Below are positions 34,608 through 46,020 of a DNA stretch of 64,000 bases, one piece after another. A program made the translations under genes and the position numbers. The first letter of the stretch is position 1, and each line of letters starts with the position of its first letter. Origin of the DNA: Branchiostoma floridae (taxonomy: Eukaryota; Chordata; Leptocardii; Amphioxiformes; Branchiostomatidae). The stretch is from NCBI RefSeq assembly GCF_000003815.2, contig NC_049988.1, forward strand, positions 4,490,197 to 4,554,196, read 5' to 3'. Under the pieces are notes generated by a model. That model was given only the letters and a program-made list of their open reading frames with translations. It made no database searches and was not told the DNA's origin.

Positions 34608-35227
34608 GGCCCAATTTACACGAGGCACTTTGAACAACGTACGTCGTTTGTTCCTAGGATAGTAACCTAGGACAGTTTTCGTTTTACATACGCCCCTGTG
34701 GCGTGCCGCAGCGCGTCGCGTTGCCGTGAACTCTGGTGACCCGCTGTGACACTTGACAGCGCACGTTTTCAAAATGGCGGGAATAGAACAAGTTCTGTTG
34801 TTGTTGTTCATCCGATAGATGATGATTTTCTTGTCTACTCGCGCGTACATGCACTGCCGGGCATAGCGCAGAAGACAGCTTGTACGTTGTAGGGACCGGT
34901 ACCACGACATTCAACGGGCAGCCTTCTTTGCTGCTGATGCTATCATTGAAGCTCAAGGTCACGTCAACCAAACAGTTTGGTTGCAAGAGCATACTAGGAG
35001 CGCTCACAGCGCCACAGAAATGGGCTGCCTGCGACGCGGATCCGTTTACAGGAGGTTTGGCCTCGCTGCAGACTCCCCGCGGCACGTCGTACTTTACCTC
35101 TGGAGATGCCACACTGCGGCGCGCCCCAGCCACAGTTTTCGTTTTTACAGGGGCAAAAAAATGGCCTAGAAAACATGCCGCGCATCGAATGTCGTAGGAC
35201 TTTTTTTGCCTTGTGTAAAATGTGCCC
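34608..35227. mobile_element. Harbinger-like element, GGCCCAATTTACAC ends, CpG-rich core
   Basis: The left end GGCCCAATTTACACGAGGCA, after TTA, pairs with TTGCCTTGTGTAAAATGTG at the right. The core is GC- and CpG-rich and has an E2F/YY1-like AAAATGGCGGGAA near 34774. A minus-strand frame of 181 codons (34684-35229) spans it but shows no recognised domain. The frame covers the inverted repeats, so it is probably chance. Confidence 0.55.
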
Positions 35228-36205
35228 AATTTCCAGTGGCATTTAGTTGTATATGGTTATGCATGAATTTACCACAAGCTTACAAGAAGTTGAAGGATAT
35301 ACACAACCTCCAGTATAGGGCCGCGATGACCGTACCGGATTTTCCTAGTGATGAATATAAAGGGGCATATTTATGGTATGCAGACTAATTTCCAGTGGCA
35401 TTTAGTTGTATATGGTTATGCATGAATTTACCACAATCTTACAAGAAGTTGAAGGTAACACACGGCCCAGTATAGGGCGATGATCGTACCGGATTTTCCC
35501 AGTGATGAATATAAAGGAGCATACTTATGGTATGAAGACTCATTTCCAGTGGCATTTAGTTGTAAGTGTTTATGTATGAATTCGCAGAAGAATTTTTAAC
35601 ATTGCAGAAAAAGAATTAAACAATGTGCACAATTTTGCAGAATGAAAAAAAATCAGGCTTGGGATTCAATTGTTTTTAATATGTTAGCAAACTGGTGGCA
35701 TTCTCACCCTTACAAGATAACATTACTCTAGAGGATCTTATTGACTCATTTGCATCATCAATGTCTTGACTTTGTCTTACTTTTGTTTCCTATTGGACTA
35801 TCTAAAAATTGTCTTCACCTCCTTTGTATATCAATTCATAGTTAGGGTATGAAACCAGCTCTTCAATAGATCTGCTCAGTGTCACTGACAAAACATACTT
35901 AAAAGATACTCTGTAGAAAATATTTCCAAATTGCAGAACAAAATCGTGACATTCTGCACTTTTGCAGAATGCTGGAAAAAAAGTGGTAGGGCAACGACTG
36001 TACCGGATATTTTCAGGGATGAATATGATTATGGTATGAAGACATTTCCAGATGGCATTTAGATGCTAACATTCAGAATGCATGAATCTTTGCCGACTTA
36101 GAAGTCCAATCCTGTACACAGCCTCCAGTATAGGGCAATGACCGTACCGGATATTGCTAAGGGATGAATACAAAGGGGCATATTTATGGTATGAAGACTC
36201 ATTTA
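35226..36205 (+). repeat. Tandem repeat of about 155-160 bp, four units, one interrupted
   Basis: Units starting near TTTCCAGTGGCATTTAG occur at about 35228, 35389, 35541 and 36042. They share GACCGTACCGGAT and GGGGCATATTTATGGTATG. The longer third interval contains about 390 foreign bases (35590-35985) bounded by TTGCAGAATG/CATTCTGCA-like inverted words, probably a MITE. Confidence 0.75.
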
Positions 36206-36314
36206 TGCTGACATTTGGATGGCTGTGCATGACAGGGTTAGTAGAGTCCATTGGCCCGACTGCCCACGGCAAGCGAATTGCTGATCGGGCAAGCCTGATG
36301 TATGTTAACGCATA

Positions 36315-36459
36315 CTGTAAATGCAGAAATGTTCGCAGTGGTTTTGTGTTACCGTTTTTCGCGGTGACCACTTCACCGCGAACTTAAAACCACTGCGAAC
36401 AAGTTCCATTTTCCCGCTACCACGAAATTAAATCCCCACAAACTTAAATGCATTTACAG
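36315..36459. mobile_element. CGCGGTGG-type MITE, internally deleted
   Basis: TA-flanked with both ends (CTGTAAATGCAGAAATG and AAATGCATTTACAG) but only 145 bp, missing the central third. Confidence 0.8.
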
Positions 36460-36702
36460 TACATCTACGATGACAGTTCGAAAGTTCAAGGTTTGATCTA
36501 ATCTGCAATGCATCATAACAAAATAGATATTGTTTTGACATGAACCCTACCTATGTTTTGTTTTTTTATTACCCAAATTTGCATAGAGAAGACTTCACTC
36601 ACTTAGCCTTTGTTTGTTTATTAAGAATCTTCATTAGTGACACCATCTCTCATCTTCCTCTAGAGTCCTATTCTAAGTACTTGTATGATGAAACTCTTAA
36701 AA

Positions 36703-36749
36703 GTGAAAACTGCGAACATTAATCCACCGCAAAAGTTTCTGCATTTACA
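36703..36749. mobile_element. Solo right end of a CGCGGTGG-type MITE
   Basis: GCGAACATTAATCCACCGC, then TTTCTGCATTTACAG, without the rest. Confidence 0.65.
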
Positions 36750-36754
36750 GTAAT

Positions 36755-37360
36755 ATGTAGCCACTCCATACGTGTACCTTATCACTAAATTTTGTACAGA
36801 GATTTTAATTGCTCTTTTAGCCCCATTAGCTGAAATAAAAATAGGTCGTATTATAATGCAAAAACATTATACAAGACAGTACAAGACAATACAGCACAAT
36901 ACCAGACGATACAATACAATACATAACAATACGAATGAGTCCAAGACAATAGCTTCTTGATATGTCAATAGCCAGTGAGAAGGACATGACAAATGAGCAA
37001 TTAGTGGTGTTGTCCTATTGTTGTACTGTAACGATATTGTATTTTGGGATTGTGTCAATGGAACATACTTTATGTAAGTTGTAAGGAGACTATATGGCCT
37101 ATGACTTTTGCTGAATTTTCGGGATGTGGAGCGCCACTGGTTCCAAAACTACTCTTACATACATTCGGCCTCTACTTTTCTCATACTATAGTGAAAATAC
37201 TGCTTGAGCTGTGTTTGTATAATAAAGTGTGGTCAGAATGCATAAAAATAATGAATTTTATAGACATAGATATAAAATCAGAAAAATTTCATATATTATG
37301 ATATGATTAAAAAGAATATTTCTATCATTATTTAATTTGTTACAATCTTCCACCAAAACA
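36755..37360. other. Unassigned stretch
   Basis: Contains an ACAATAC-rich simple stretch (36866-36935). Nothing else recognised. Confidence 0.5.
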
Positions 37361-37393
37361 TTAGCCTGAGTACCATCCTCCGTAGTGACCGCT

Positions 37394-37805
37394 GGCTCAC
37401 TACTTTCCAGGGCTCTAGCTATATATCGTCAGTTTTTCAGTCAATTGACGGAAATTTGCTGCATCTGACGGAAAATTTTTTAAACCAATCGGTCAACCTT
37501 GACGGACAAAAATCCTTGGTGGAAGCTACAGGCGGCTTGGGGACGCCGTCCACGGTTGGAAAGCCACACACTGTTTGTTTTGCTGTTTTTATGATTGTTG
37601 ACAATGTGTGTCGGTGCCTTTCGCATACGATAATCTCATTAAAAACCCGTTTTTCAAGGTCTCAGTTCAGTCGAAATCAGATAATTTTCGCGGTATTCGC
37701 GACAATGGAAATTGGCTGACGGATAAAAATTTCAAGCTGGCTAGAGCCCTGCTACTTTCGCTTGCTAACCACGGAGTTAGCAAGCGAAAGTAGTGAGCCA
37801 AGCTA
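37394..37805. repeat. Perfect 24-bp hairpin split by a hAT-like MITE
   Basis: GGCTCACTACTTTC, continuing after the insert as GCTTGCTAAC, pairs perfectly with GTTAGCAAGC plus GAAAGTAGTGAGCC. The pairing is complete only when the 37408-37751 element and one copy of its 8-bp duplication are removed. Confidence 0.88.
37408..37751 (+). mobile_element. hAT-like MITE, CAGGGCTCTAGC ends, copy 1
   Basis: Exact 8-bp duplication CTACTTTC (37400-37407, 37752-37759). The ends are CAGGGCTCTAGCT and GGCTAGAGCCCTG. The interior word CTTGACGGACAAAAATCCTT and a long following block match the inverted copy at 61228. Confidence 0.9.
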
Positions 37806-38047
37806 CCTAAACATCTGCTTACTAATTCAGGCTTAGTCACAGATGTAGGCTGAAATGTTGCCATTTTTGGCTGCACAGTAGTTCAGGGGAAGCTTTATTT
37901 TTGTTTATGACTGCTTAGCGAAAAGAGGTCAGCTCTAAAAATAACCAGGTCCCTAATATATCCCCATGAGGAAAGCACTGCTCCAAAACCTGCATTTAAA
38001 TGGCTGTTGCTCAATATATGAATATCTGTGCTGTATGCCTGGCAATA

Positions 38048-38800
38048 AGGGTGGGTAGAGGTACGGAGTGTACTGGTACAAAACCTTTATTTCTTTCTGG
38101 ACTGGTCCAGAGAAAATGGACCTATAAAAAGCCAGTGGACTAGATGTTGGACCGATAAGAAAATGAACAGATTATATTGGCAGGTGTATACACATTTTGT
38201 GGCTTGCTTGCCCAAGAAAATAACAAGAGCGAAGTAAAGGAGAGTTGACAGTCATTTTTACAGTTTCTACAGATGAACTTGGTCGAAGTTAGTATTGTTT
38301 ACATGAAGATAGGATTTTAAAACGTCTGAGTGGAAGTCACTAATAAGAATCCTTACAGGGCTCGAAATTCATTTTTGGGATTAGGTGCACTGGTGCACCC
38401 AACTTAATTTTTGGGTGCACCACTTAAGTTTAAGTAATAACCTAATAATAAAACTTGGTTACAAGCTATCAAATTCTTAAGCAAGTACCATGACAGACAT
38501 TTTTATTATCTTTCTAACACTTAGATGTCAAGAATATGATGTATACTAGTATACATTGATATCTTTTCATACATAAACCTAAGAAAATATTTGGGTGCAC
38601 CCACAGAAAATAATTGGGTGCACAGCTCCAATTTTGGGTGCACCTGGGTGCACATGCCTCAGAAGCAAACTGGACTGTTGTTTTGTATTTCGCCCATTCA
38701 TAAGTTTTCACAGACAATTACGTTCAGGTCTGGACCTATAGATCTGATCATCTGGACCGTATTCATGTGTATTTGTGTGAAATTTCGGGAAGAGTTCTGA
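38048..38800. mobile_element. GGTACCGG-type MITE, copy 3, diverged and interrupted
   Basis: GGGTGGGTAGAGGTACGG, GGACTGGTCCAG and GCAAGAGCGAAGTA... align with copies 1 and 2. A CAGGGCTCGAAATT element interrupts it from 38356, and the outer sequence resumes near 38670. Confidence 0.65.
38356..38668 (+). mobile_element. CAGGGCTCGAAATA MITE, GGGTGCACC subfamily, nested
   Basis: It starts CAGGGCTCGAAATTCATTT with GGGTGCACC words throughout. The right terminus is missing after GGGTGCACATGC. Inserted in the 38048 element. Confidence 0.75.
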
Positions 38801-39467
38801 TTGGCTCAGGACTAGGCAACAGCCAATGACTGGCATCAGAATGGTAATTAGATTAAGGGTCAGAGACATTATGTGTCTATCATTGCAAAATTCAGTAGCT
38901 AATCTGTGTGAATTGTAAGAACCATATTTTTACAAGTCATAGTACTGTTGGAAGATACTAAAACAAGAGAGCTTCTTTATTTATAGATGAGGCTGCAGTA
39001 CCTCTTGCTAAAAGCTACAGGTAGGGGGCAGTGCAGCACAGTGCTCTCAGGCTATCCTGTTGTTTATATGACATGGTGGGAGGCATAAAAAATCTATTAG
39101 ATAACAGAGAGAGATATCCGTCATTTGCTCACAAATGTCCTGCTTTGCAGTACATATAGTTATATCCTAAATAAGACAAGGAACAAAGATGTTAATTCTT
39201 TCTAATGAATTTTTTCTAATTTGAAATTTTCTGTTTCTGTTAGATGATAGAAAGAGATATCCGTCATTTGCTCACAAATGTTGCATTTTCCAGTATGATA
39301 TATAATTCTGAATGAGGCAAGGAACAGAACTGCTAGTTCTTTCAAATTGATTGACACTATTAATATATATTGTCTATTTGGCAGAATTTGTATGCAAGTG
39401 TCCTTTATTGACTAAGATGGGTCGTTAATTTTCTGTAATTAGAACGAATATAGCATAATGAGGGTGC
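38801..39467. other. Unassigned stretch with a small repeat
   Basis: GATATCCGTCATTTGCTCAC occurs twice (near 39113 and 39256), about 143 bases apart, within related surroundings. No gene seen. Confidence 0.5.
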
Positions 39468-39469
39468 TT

Positions 39470-39730
39470 AACTTGCCTTTATGTAACCCGCGAGGTTCAT
39501 TAGTATTCCGAAAGCGCCTCGGCCACGCGACCAGGTGAACATATTCCATGTTCTGCCAACCGCTGCCCGGGATGAAGAATCATCCTCTTTAGAGCTTGTG
39601 CCCAAAATAGAAACGGCTCGAAATTGCTTCCAAGGATGAGTGATTCGGGCCACTTTTGGCGAGCGCTTGTCGGCAGTGATTGCAAGGCACCCAGAATAAA
39701 TGGGCAGCTAGGCGCTGAGGCCGCATTTGC
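39470..39730. other. CpG-rich unique segment before the satellite
   Basis: GC and CpG rise abruptly here. Minus-strand frames of about 60 codons run through it, one including WNMFTWSRGRGAFGILMNL, but I recognise no protein. It could be a lost exon, a small CpG island or captured DNA. Confidence 0.3.
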
Positions 39731-40800
39731 AGCAGGGAAAAAGTCAAGTAGACACGAATCGAAACACTTGTGTACTGCATGTGATTAGTTTCGTAATGCA
39801 GGCTGACGTAACACTGTAAATTCTTTTTTTTTTAGACGGAATTTTGTGATGGAAGAAGTTTTTTGTTGCATTTTAAATTCACGGTTAATTCTGTGTACAG
39901 TAGTAGCAGTGAAAAGTCAAGTAGACACGAATCGAAACACTTGTGTACTGCATGTGATTAGTTTCGTAATGCAGGCTGACGTAACACTGTAAATTCTTTT
40001 TTTTTTAGACGGAATTTTGTGATGGAAGAACTTTTTTGTTGCATTTTAAATTCACGGTTAATTCAATCTGTTACAGTAGTAGCAGTGAAAAGTCAAGTAG
40101 ACACGAATCGAAACACTTGTGTACTGCATGTGATTAGTTTCGTAATACAATCTGACGTAACACTGTAAATTCTTTTTTTTAGACGGAATTTTGTGATGGA
40201 AGAAGTTTTTTGTTGCATTTTAAATTCACGGTTGAACAATTCTGTTGCAGCGGGGAAAAAGTAGACACGAATCGAAACACTTGTGTACTGCATGTGATTA
40301 CTTTCGTAATACAAGCTGACGTAACACTGTAAATTCTTTTTTTTTTAGACGGAATTTTGTGATGGAAGAATTTTTTTGTTGCATTTTAAATTCACAGTTG
40401 AACAATTCTGTTCCAGCGGGAAAAAAAGTAGACACGAATCGAAACACTTGTGTACTGCATGTGATTAGTTCCGTAATACAAGCTGACGTAACACTGTAAA
40501 TTCTTTTTTTTTTAGACGGAATTTTGTGATGGAAGAAGTTTTTTTCGGTATTTTAAATTCACGGTTAAACAATTCTGTAGTAGCAGTGAAAAGTCAAGTA
40601 GACATGAATTGAAACACTTGTGTACTGCATGTGATTAGTTTCGTAATACAAGCTGACGTAACACTGTAAATTCTTTTTTTTAGACGAAATTTTGTGATGG
40701 AAGAAGTTTTTTTGTTGCATTTTAAATTCACGGTTAAACAATTCTGTAGTAGCAGTGAAAAGTCAAGTAGACATGAATCAAAACACTTGTGTACTGCATG

Positions 40801-42644
40801 CAGCGTTCCCGCCAGGTTCTTGAAAGTATGCGTCCAAATTTTGGGAGGGGCGTAATGAGCGCCGGAGGCGCGAGACGAGCGCCGCAGGCGCTCGCATTCT
40901 AGGGGGGTCCGGGGGCATGCTCCCCCGGGAAAAATTGGATTTCCAAACCCTCTAAAACACAATTTCCTGCAATTTGAGAGGAAAATTATGCACTTGAGAT
41001 TGGATGTCGGTTGCCTCTTTTACTCCCGTTATTCAGTAATCGACGACCGCACTCTCCCCGAAACTCAGTTATATTAAAAAACTTTAAGCACAGGGAATCA
41101 GCCTTCCGTGATCTGGCCCGGGTATTATTTGTCCAGACATGTCTATATGGAAATTTTGGATTTTTTGATGTTTCGAAACAGGGCTCTAGCAAGTTCGTCA
41201 GCCCATGGAAAAATTCTGCCAATTTTTTTCCGTCATTGAATAAAAAAAATGTCTAACGTTTTTTAATACCTCGTGCGATCGATCGATGTTGCGCCCTCAC
41301 GCATCAAATAGTTTTCCAAGACGATAAAATAACGACACCATCACACTTTTTTTTCTATTTTGACCGATGATTTTACTCAAATTTTTCGAATCGGTGGGGT
41401 TTTACGAGGCCGCGTCGTCATTTTCCACGAGCGTGCGTTTGTTTCCTGCGACCTCAGGTAACCCCGTTCTCGGCGTGAAATCTTTTGCTGGATTTCTTTT
41501 TAAATAGACCAAGAACGTTATACATTACTCGAAGGAGGACGATCTGCTGCGTCTTTGGCAGCGATCAGTGCCGGTGTAGCCTTGAAGCAGTAGCCAGGAA
41601 AGACGTCCTGCATGCTGGGCGCTGCGATCGACCGTCCGTCTGGGGAGGGGGGCGTGCCGCGCCATGTGCCACGGAGGGCAATGCCAGTGCACTGCCGACT
41701 CGATCGACGATCGACAACAATATTGCGGCCCCTTTTCAGTTTTCTGCCGCAAATTTTGTCATTTTGAAACAAAGAAATTTTGTAAATAAAAAATTAAAGT
41801 GTATATTTTGGATTTTTCACTTATTTACCGCGCACCGCTTTTTTTAAAACTTGGACAGCAGTTATGGAAGAAACAAGCCAGACGACACGGGCAATATCAC
41901 CAAACAACGTCACGTGCGCTAATACTCGGTAACTTTTTTTCCCGATGACCAATGATAGAGTATAACATTCGGTTATCATACGCTGATTGGCTATTCAGAT
42001 GATTGGATTTGGACCTGGTGGCCAATCTAGACTGCTTGGCGCCGGCGGCATGTTGTCAAAGATACCAACTGCCAATCAACTGCCCACGGCGTGAGAACTT
42101 TTGTTGAGATGTGCAACACTCGCGCAGAACAGTTTGTTTGTTCAATACTAGTATTACCCACAAATCTTTAACAAATACGTGGAAATGAGGACAAGTAAGT
42201 ATCATGTTAATATCAGAATATAAAATCTAAATAAGATTACTTCCTCATCAGAAGAGGTACCGGTGTTAAAGAATGCTGACTGTCATATGTATCTCACGGA
42301 CTACAAAAAAAAATGCATTGCGCAACGGACAGCTCAGACTGGCGCGTGGCAGGGTGTGTCGGACATGGGTCCGCTAGTTGTAAAATGTGCCGCGATCCGC
42401 CCTATGCCCAGACTACCGGGAGGACCGGGAAGTGAACAATTTTAAGTATAAATTGTGAAGGTACTAGGATTCCTTCTTATAAAGACAGATTACATTTTTT
42501 TTAAAGATTCCAGATACATTTTGTACACGGGTGGTTCAGGTCAGGTTTCAGATTTTTTATGGACGCATTCAGCCGAGCCGATTGCGTCTTTCCAGAAAAA
42601 AATGCGTCCAAAGACGTAAGGACGTATGCCTGGCGGGAACGCTG
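40801..42644. mobile_element. hAT-like element, 1844 bp, inside the satellite
   Basis: The ends CAGCGTTCCCGCCAGG and its exact inverse are flanked by ACTGCATG on both sides (40793-40800, 42645-42652). That is a perfect 8-bp duplication of satellite sequence. The left arm has GGGGGCATGCTCCCCC. The interior is CpG-rich at 41500-41720 and has several CCAAT boxes at 41950-42080. No transposase frame, so it is non-autonomous. Confidence 0.92.
41179..41245 (+). mobile_element. End fragment of a CAGGGCTCTAGC MITE
   Basis: CAGGGCTCTAGCAAGTTCG, then CGTCAGCC and TTTTTTTCCGTCA, resemble the left end of the 37408 and 61228 elements. No right end found. Confidence 0.45.
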
Positions 42645-44902
42645 ACTGCATGTGATTAGTTTCGTAATACAAGCTGACGTAACACTGTAAATTTTTTTTT
42701 TTAGACAAAATTTTGTGATGGAAGAACTTTTTTCGGTATTTTAAATTCACGGTTAAACAATTCTGCAGTAGCAGTGAAAAGTCAAGTAGACATGAATCGA
42801 CACACTTGGGTACTGCATGCATGTGATTAGTTTCGTAATACAGGCTGACGTAACACTGTAAATTCTTTTTTTTTAGACAGAATTTTGTGATGGAAGAACT
42901 TTTTTCGGTATTTTAAATTCACGGTTAAACAATTCTGCAGTAGCAGTGAAAAGTCAAGTAGACATGAATCGACACACTTGGGTACTGCATGCATGTGATT
43001 AGTTTCGTAATACAGGCTGACGTAACACTGTAAATTCTTTTTTTTTAGACAGAATTTTGTGATGGAAGAAGTTTTTTTGCAGTATTTCAAATTTACGGTT
43101 AAACAATTCTGTAACTTAGAAGTGAAACGTCAAGTAGACACAAATTGAAACACTTGTACTGCATGTGATTAGTTTCGTAATACAGGCTGACATAACATTG
43201 TAAATTCTTTTTTTTAGACGGAATTTCACGATGGAAGAAGTTTTTTGCAGTATTTCAAATTTACAGTTAAACAATTCTGTAGTAGAAGTGAAACGTCAAG
43301 TAGACACAAATTGAAACACTTGGGTACTGCATGTGATTAGTTTCGTAATACAGGCTGACATAACATTGTGAATTCTTTTTTTTAGACGGAATTTTGTGAT
43401 GGAAGAATTTTTTTTGTTGCATTTTAAATTCACGGTTAAACAATTTTGTAGTAGCAGTGAAAAGTCAAGTAGACACGAATCGAAACACTTGTGTACTGCA
43501 TGTGATTAGTTTCGTAATACAGACTGACGTAACACTGTTAATTCTTTTTTGTAGATGGAATTTTGTGATGGAAGAAGTTTTTTGTTGCATTTTAAATTCA
43601 CGGTTAAACAATTTTGTAGTAGCAGTGAAAAGTCAAGTAGACATGAATCGAAACACTTGTGTACTGCATGTGATTAGTTTCGTAATACAGGCTGACGTAA
43701 CATTGTAAATTCTTTTTTTTAGACGGAATTTCACGATGGAAGAAGTTTTTTGCAGTATTTTAAATTCACGGTTAAACAATTCTGTAGTAGCAGTGAAAAG
43801 TCAAGTAGACACGAATTGAAACACTTGTGTACTGCATGTGATTAGTTTCGTAATACAGGCTGACATAACATTGTAAATTCTTTTTTTTTAGACGGAATTT
43901 TGTGATGGAAGAAGTTTTTTGTTGCATTTTAGATTCACGGTTAAACAATTCTGTATTAGCAATGAAAAGTCAAGTAGACATGAATTGAAACACTTGTGTA
44001 CTGCATGTGATTAGTTTCGTAATACAAGCTGATGTAATACTGTAAATTCTTTTTTTTAGACAGAATTTTGTGATGGAAGAAGTTTTTTTGCAGTATTTCA
44101 AATTTACGGTTAAACAATTCTATAGTAGCAGTGAAAAGTCAAGTAGACATGAATTGAAACACTTGTGTACTGCATGTGATTAGTTTCGTAATACAAGCTG
44201 ATGTCACTGTAAATTCTTTTTTTTAGATGGAATTTTGTGATGGAAGAAGTTTTTTGCAGTATTTCAAATTCACGGTTAAACAATTCTGTAGTAGAAGTGA
44301 AACGTCAAGTAGACACGAATCAAAACACTTGTGTACTGCACGGGATTAGTTTCGTAATACAAGCTGACGTAACACTGTAAATTCTTTTTTTTTTAGACGG
44401 AATTTTGTGATGGAAGAATTTTTTTGTTGCATTTTAAATTCACAGTTTAACTATTTTGTAGTAGCAGTGAAAAGTCAAGTAGGCACGAATCGAAACACTT
44501 GTGTACTGCATGTGATTAGTTTCGTAACACAGGCTGACGTAACACTGTAAATTCCTTTTTTTTTAGACGGAATTTTGTGATGGAAGAACTTTTTTCGGTA
44601 TTTCAAATTTACGGTTAAACAATTTTGTAGTAGCAGTGAAAAGTCAAGTAGACATGAATTGAAACACTTGTGTACTGCATGTGATTAGTTTCGTAATACA
44701 AGCTGATGTAATACTGTAAATTCTTTTTTTTAGACGCAATTTCAGGATGTAAAAAAGTTTTCTGCGGTATTTTAAATTCAAGGTTTAAACAATTTTGTAG
44801 TAGCAGTAATATTATGCTTAAAAATAAGTTAAAATGCATGTTTGAGTTGTCATGAATTTGTGTACTGTGTTTGTGTGTACTGTTACTATAAAATCTATGC
44901 AA

Positions 44903-45500
44903 AGATTTTGAGATTTACAGTAGAATTCTTGGACTAAGAATAAAGTTGACCTAGTAATGGTATACTCAAGATTTTCTTCAATATCTTATCAGATGCACTG
45001 AGGACACATCTAAGAACTTGATAAGGATTACCAAAAATAAAACTCTTGAGTCTTCTTTTCCTATATCTTGGGAAAGATTTTTTTGCATGAATCGGCTTCA
45101 GAAAAGCCTAATTTTTACTGTGTTTGGCAAGATTTGCTTATTTTCTATCTTCTGAAATCTAGTGTTTGTGAAATGCTTTAAATCTGAAGTTGTGTGGGTG
45201 TATGCCTCCCAGATTTATATAGCAAATGCGTCAGGCGGTCTATATTGATATCGTGCTTTGCCCTATACATGCGTGTGTTGATGGCCTTTCTGCGGCTGAT
45301 AGCTGCGCAAATTTCAAGTTGTTTACTTCTGTCAGTTACCTTTCAGCGTAGTCCTGTCGGGCTATTTTTGGCCGCGTGTATAAAAACAGGATATAGGGAG
45401 GTTAGCGAAGGGCAGATGGAATTTTTCGGTCCTGAAAATTTGAATAGTTCAAACTCGAGACAAGAAAACATATCATACATTTTGTATTTATCATAAATAT
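44903..45500. other. Unique stretch, candidate conserved non-coding DNA
   Basis: 45190-45430 is higher in GC and complexity than its flanks, including CTATTTTTGGCC (near a CArG box) at about 45364. A 100-codon plus-strand frame lacks recognisable motifs. Confidence 0.3.
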
Positions 45501-45501
45501 A

Positions 45502-45595
45502 CACCATCAAAAACAATATGTTTTCTCTACCTGGGAAAACGTAAGTTTTATCTTTGAAAGTGAAAGGTAGTGAAAACATATTGTTTTTGATGGTG
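45502..45595. repeat. Hairpin, 30-bp arms with one mismatch
   Basis: CACCATCAAAAACAATATGT..TCTACC (45502-45531) pairs with 45566-45595 across a 34-base loop. Size and loop are compatible with a microRNA-like precursor or a tiny MITE. Confidence 0.8.
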
Positions 45596-45663
45596 TGTTC
45601 TTTTCCTTTCTTCTGTCATTTGCAGTAGCCAGTCAGAAACCAAGATTGGGACATTTTGGGGCG

Positions 45664-45763
45664 NNNNNNNNNNNNNNNNNNNNNNNNNNNNNNNNNNNNN
45701 NNNNNNNNNNNNNNNNNNNNNNNNNNNNNNNNNNNNNNNNNNNNNNNNNNNNNNNNNNNNNNN
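45664..45763. other. Assembly gap (100 N)
   Basis: Exactly 100 N, the usual placeholder for a gap of unknown size. Confidence 0.99.
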
Positions 45764-45795
45764 GTACATTTGTATTTTACTTGTGCATCGCATTG

Positions 45796-46020
45796 TAACG
45801 CTGGTTCACCTTTATCCGAGGGTAGCCTATATTCGTTGTTTGTAAGAGAAAAAAAGCGTATTTAGGGATATGAAGTCGACGGACAGTGGTTTCAAATCGA
45901 AACATTTTGAAAATATTGCAAATTTGAAACCACTGTCAGCAGAGTTAATACTCCTAAATGTGCTGTTTTTAAAGACAACGGATAAAGGGCACCCCACGGA
46001 TAAAGGTGAATTAGCGTTAT
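45796..46020. mobile_element. TTCACCTTTATCCG-type MITE, copy 2
   Basis: Ends TAACGCTGGTTCACCTTTAT and ATAAAGGTGAATTAGCGTTA are inverted. The core reads GTGGTTTCAAATCG...AATTTGAAACCACTG. About 225 bp. Confidence 0.85.

Larger units (their letters stand above)
39731..44820. repeat. Satellite of about 170-bp units, interrupted once
   Basis: ACTGCATGTGATTAGTTTCG recurs at 39773, 39947, 40123, 40287, 40453, 40623 and (junction) 40793, then from 42645 to 44673. Intervals are 164-176 bases. Each unit has GACGTAACACTGTAAATTC, a T8-10 tract and TTTTGTGATGGAAGAA. About 6 units precede and 13 follow the hAT-like insert. The last unit decays after 44800. Confidence 0.95.

Noticed and set aside
39731-44820. 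CRISPR-like repeated array
   Set aside because: Units of 170 bp are repeated end to end without unique spacers, in an animal genome; it is a satellite.
45548-45865. Open frames across the N run
   Set aside because: They exist only because N is read as unknown residues.
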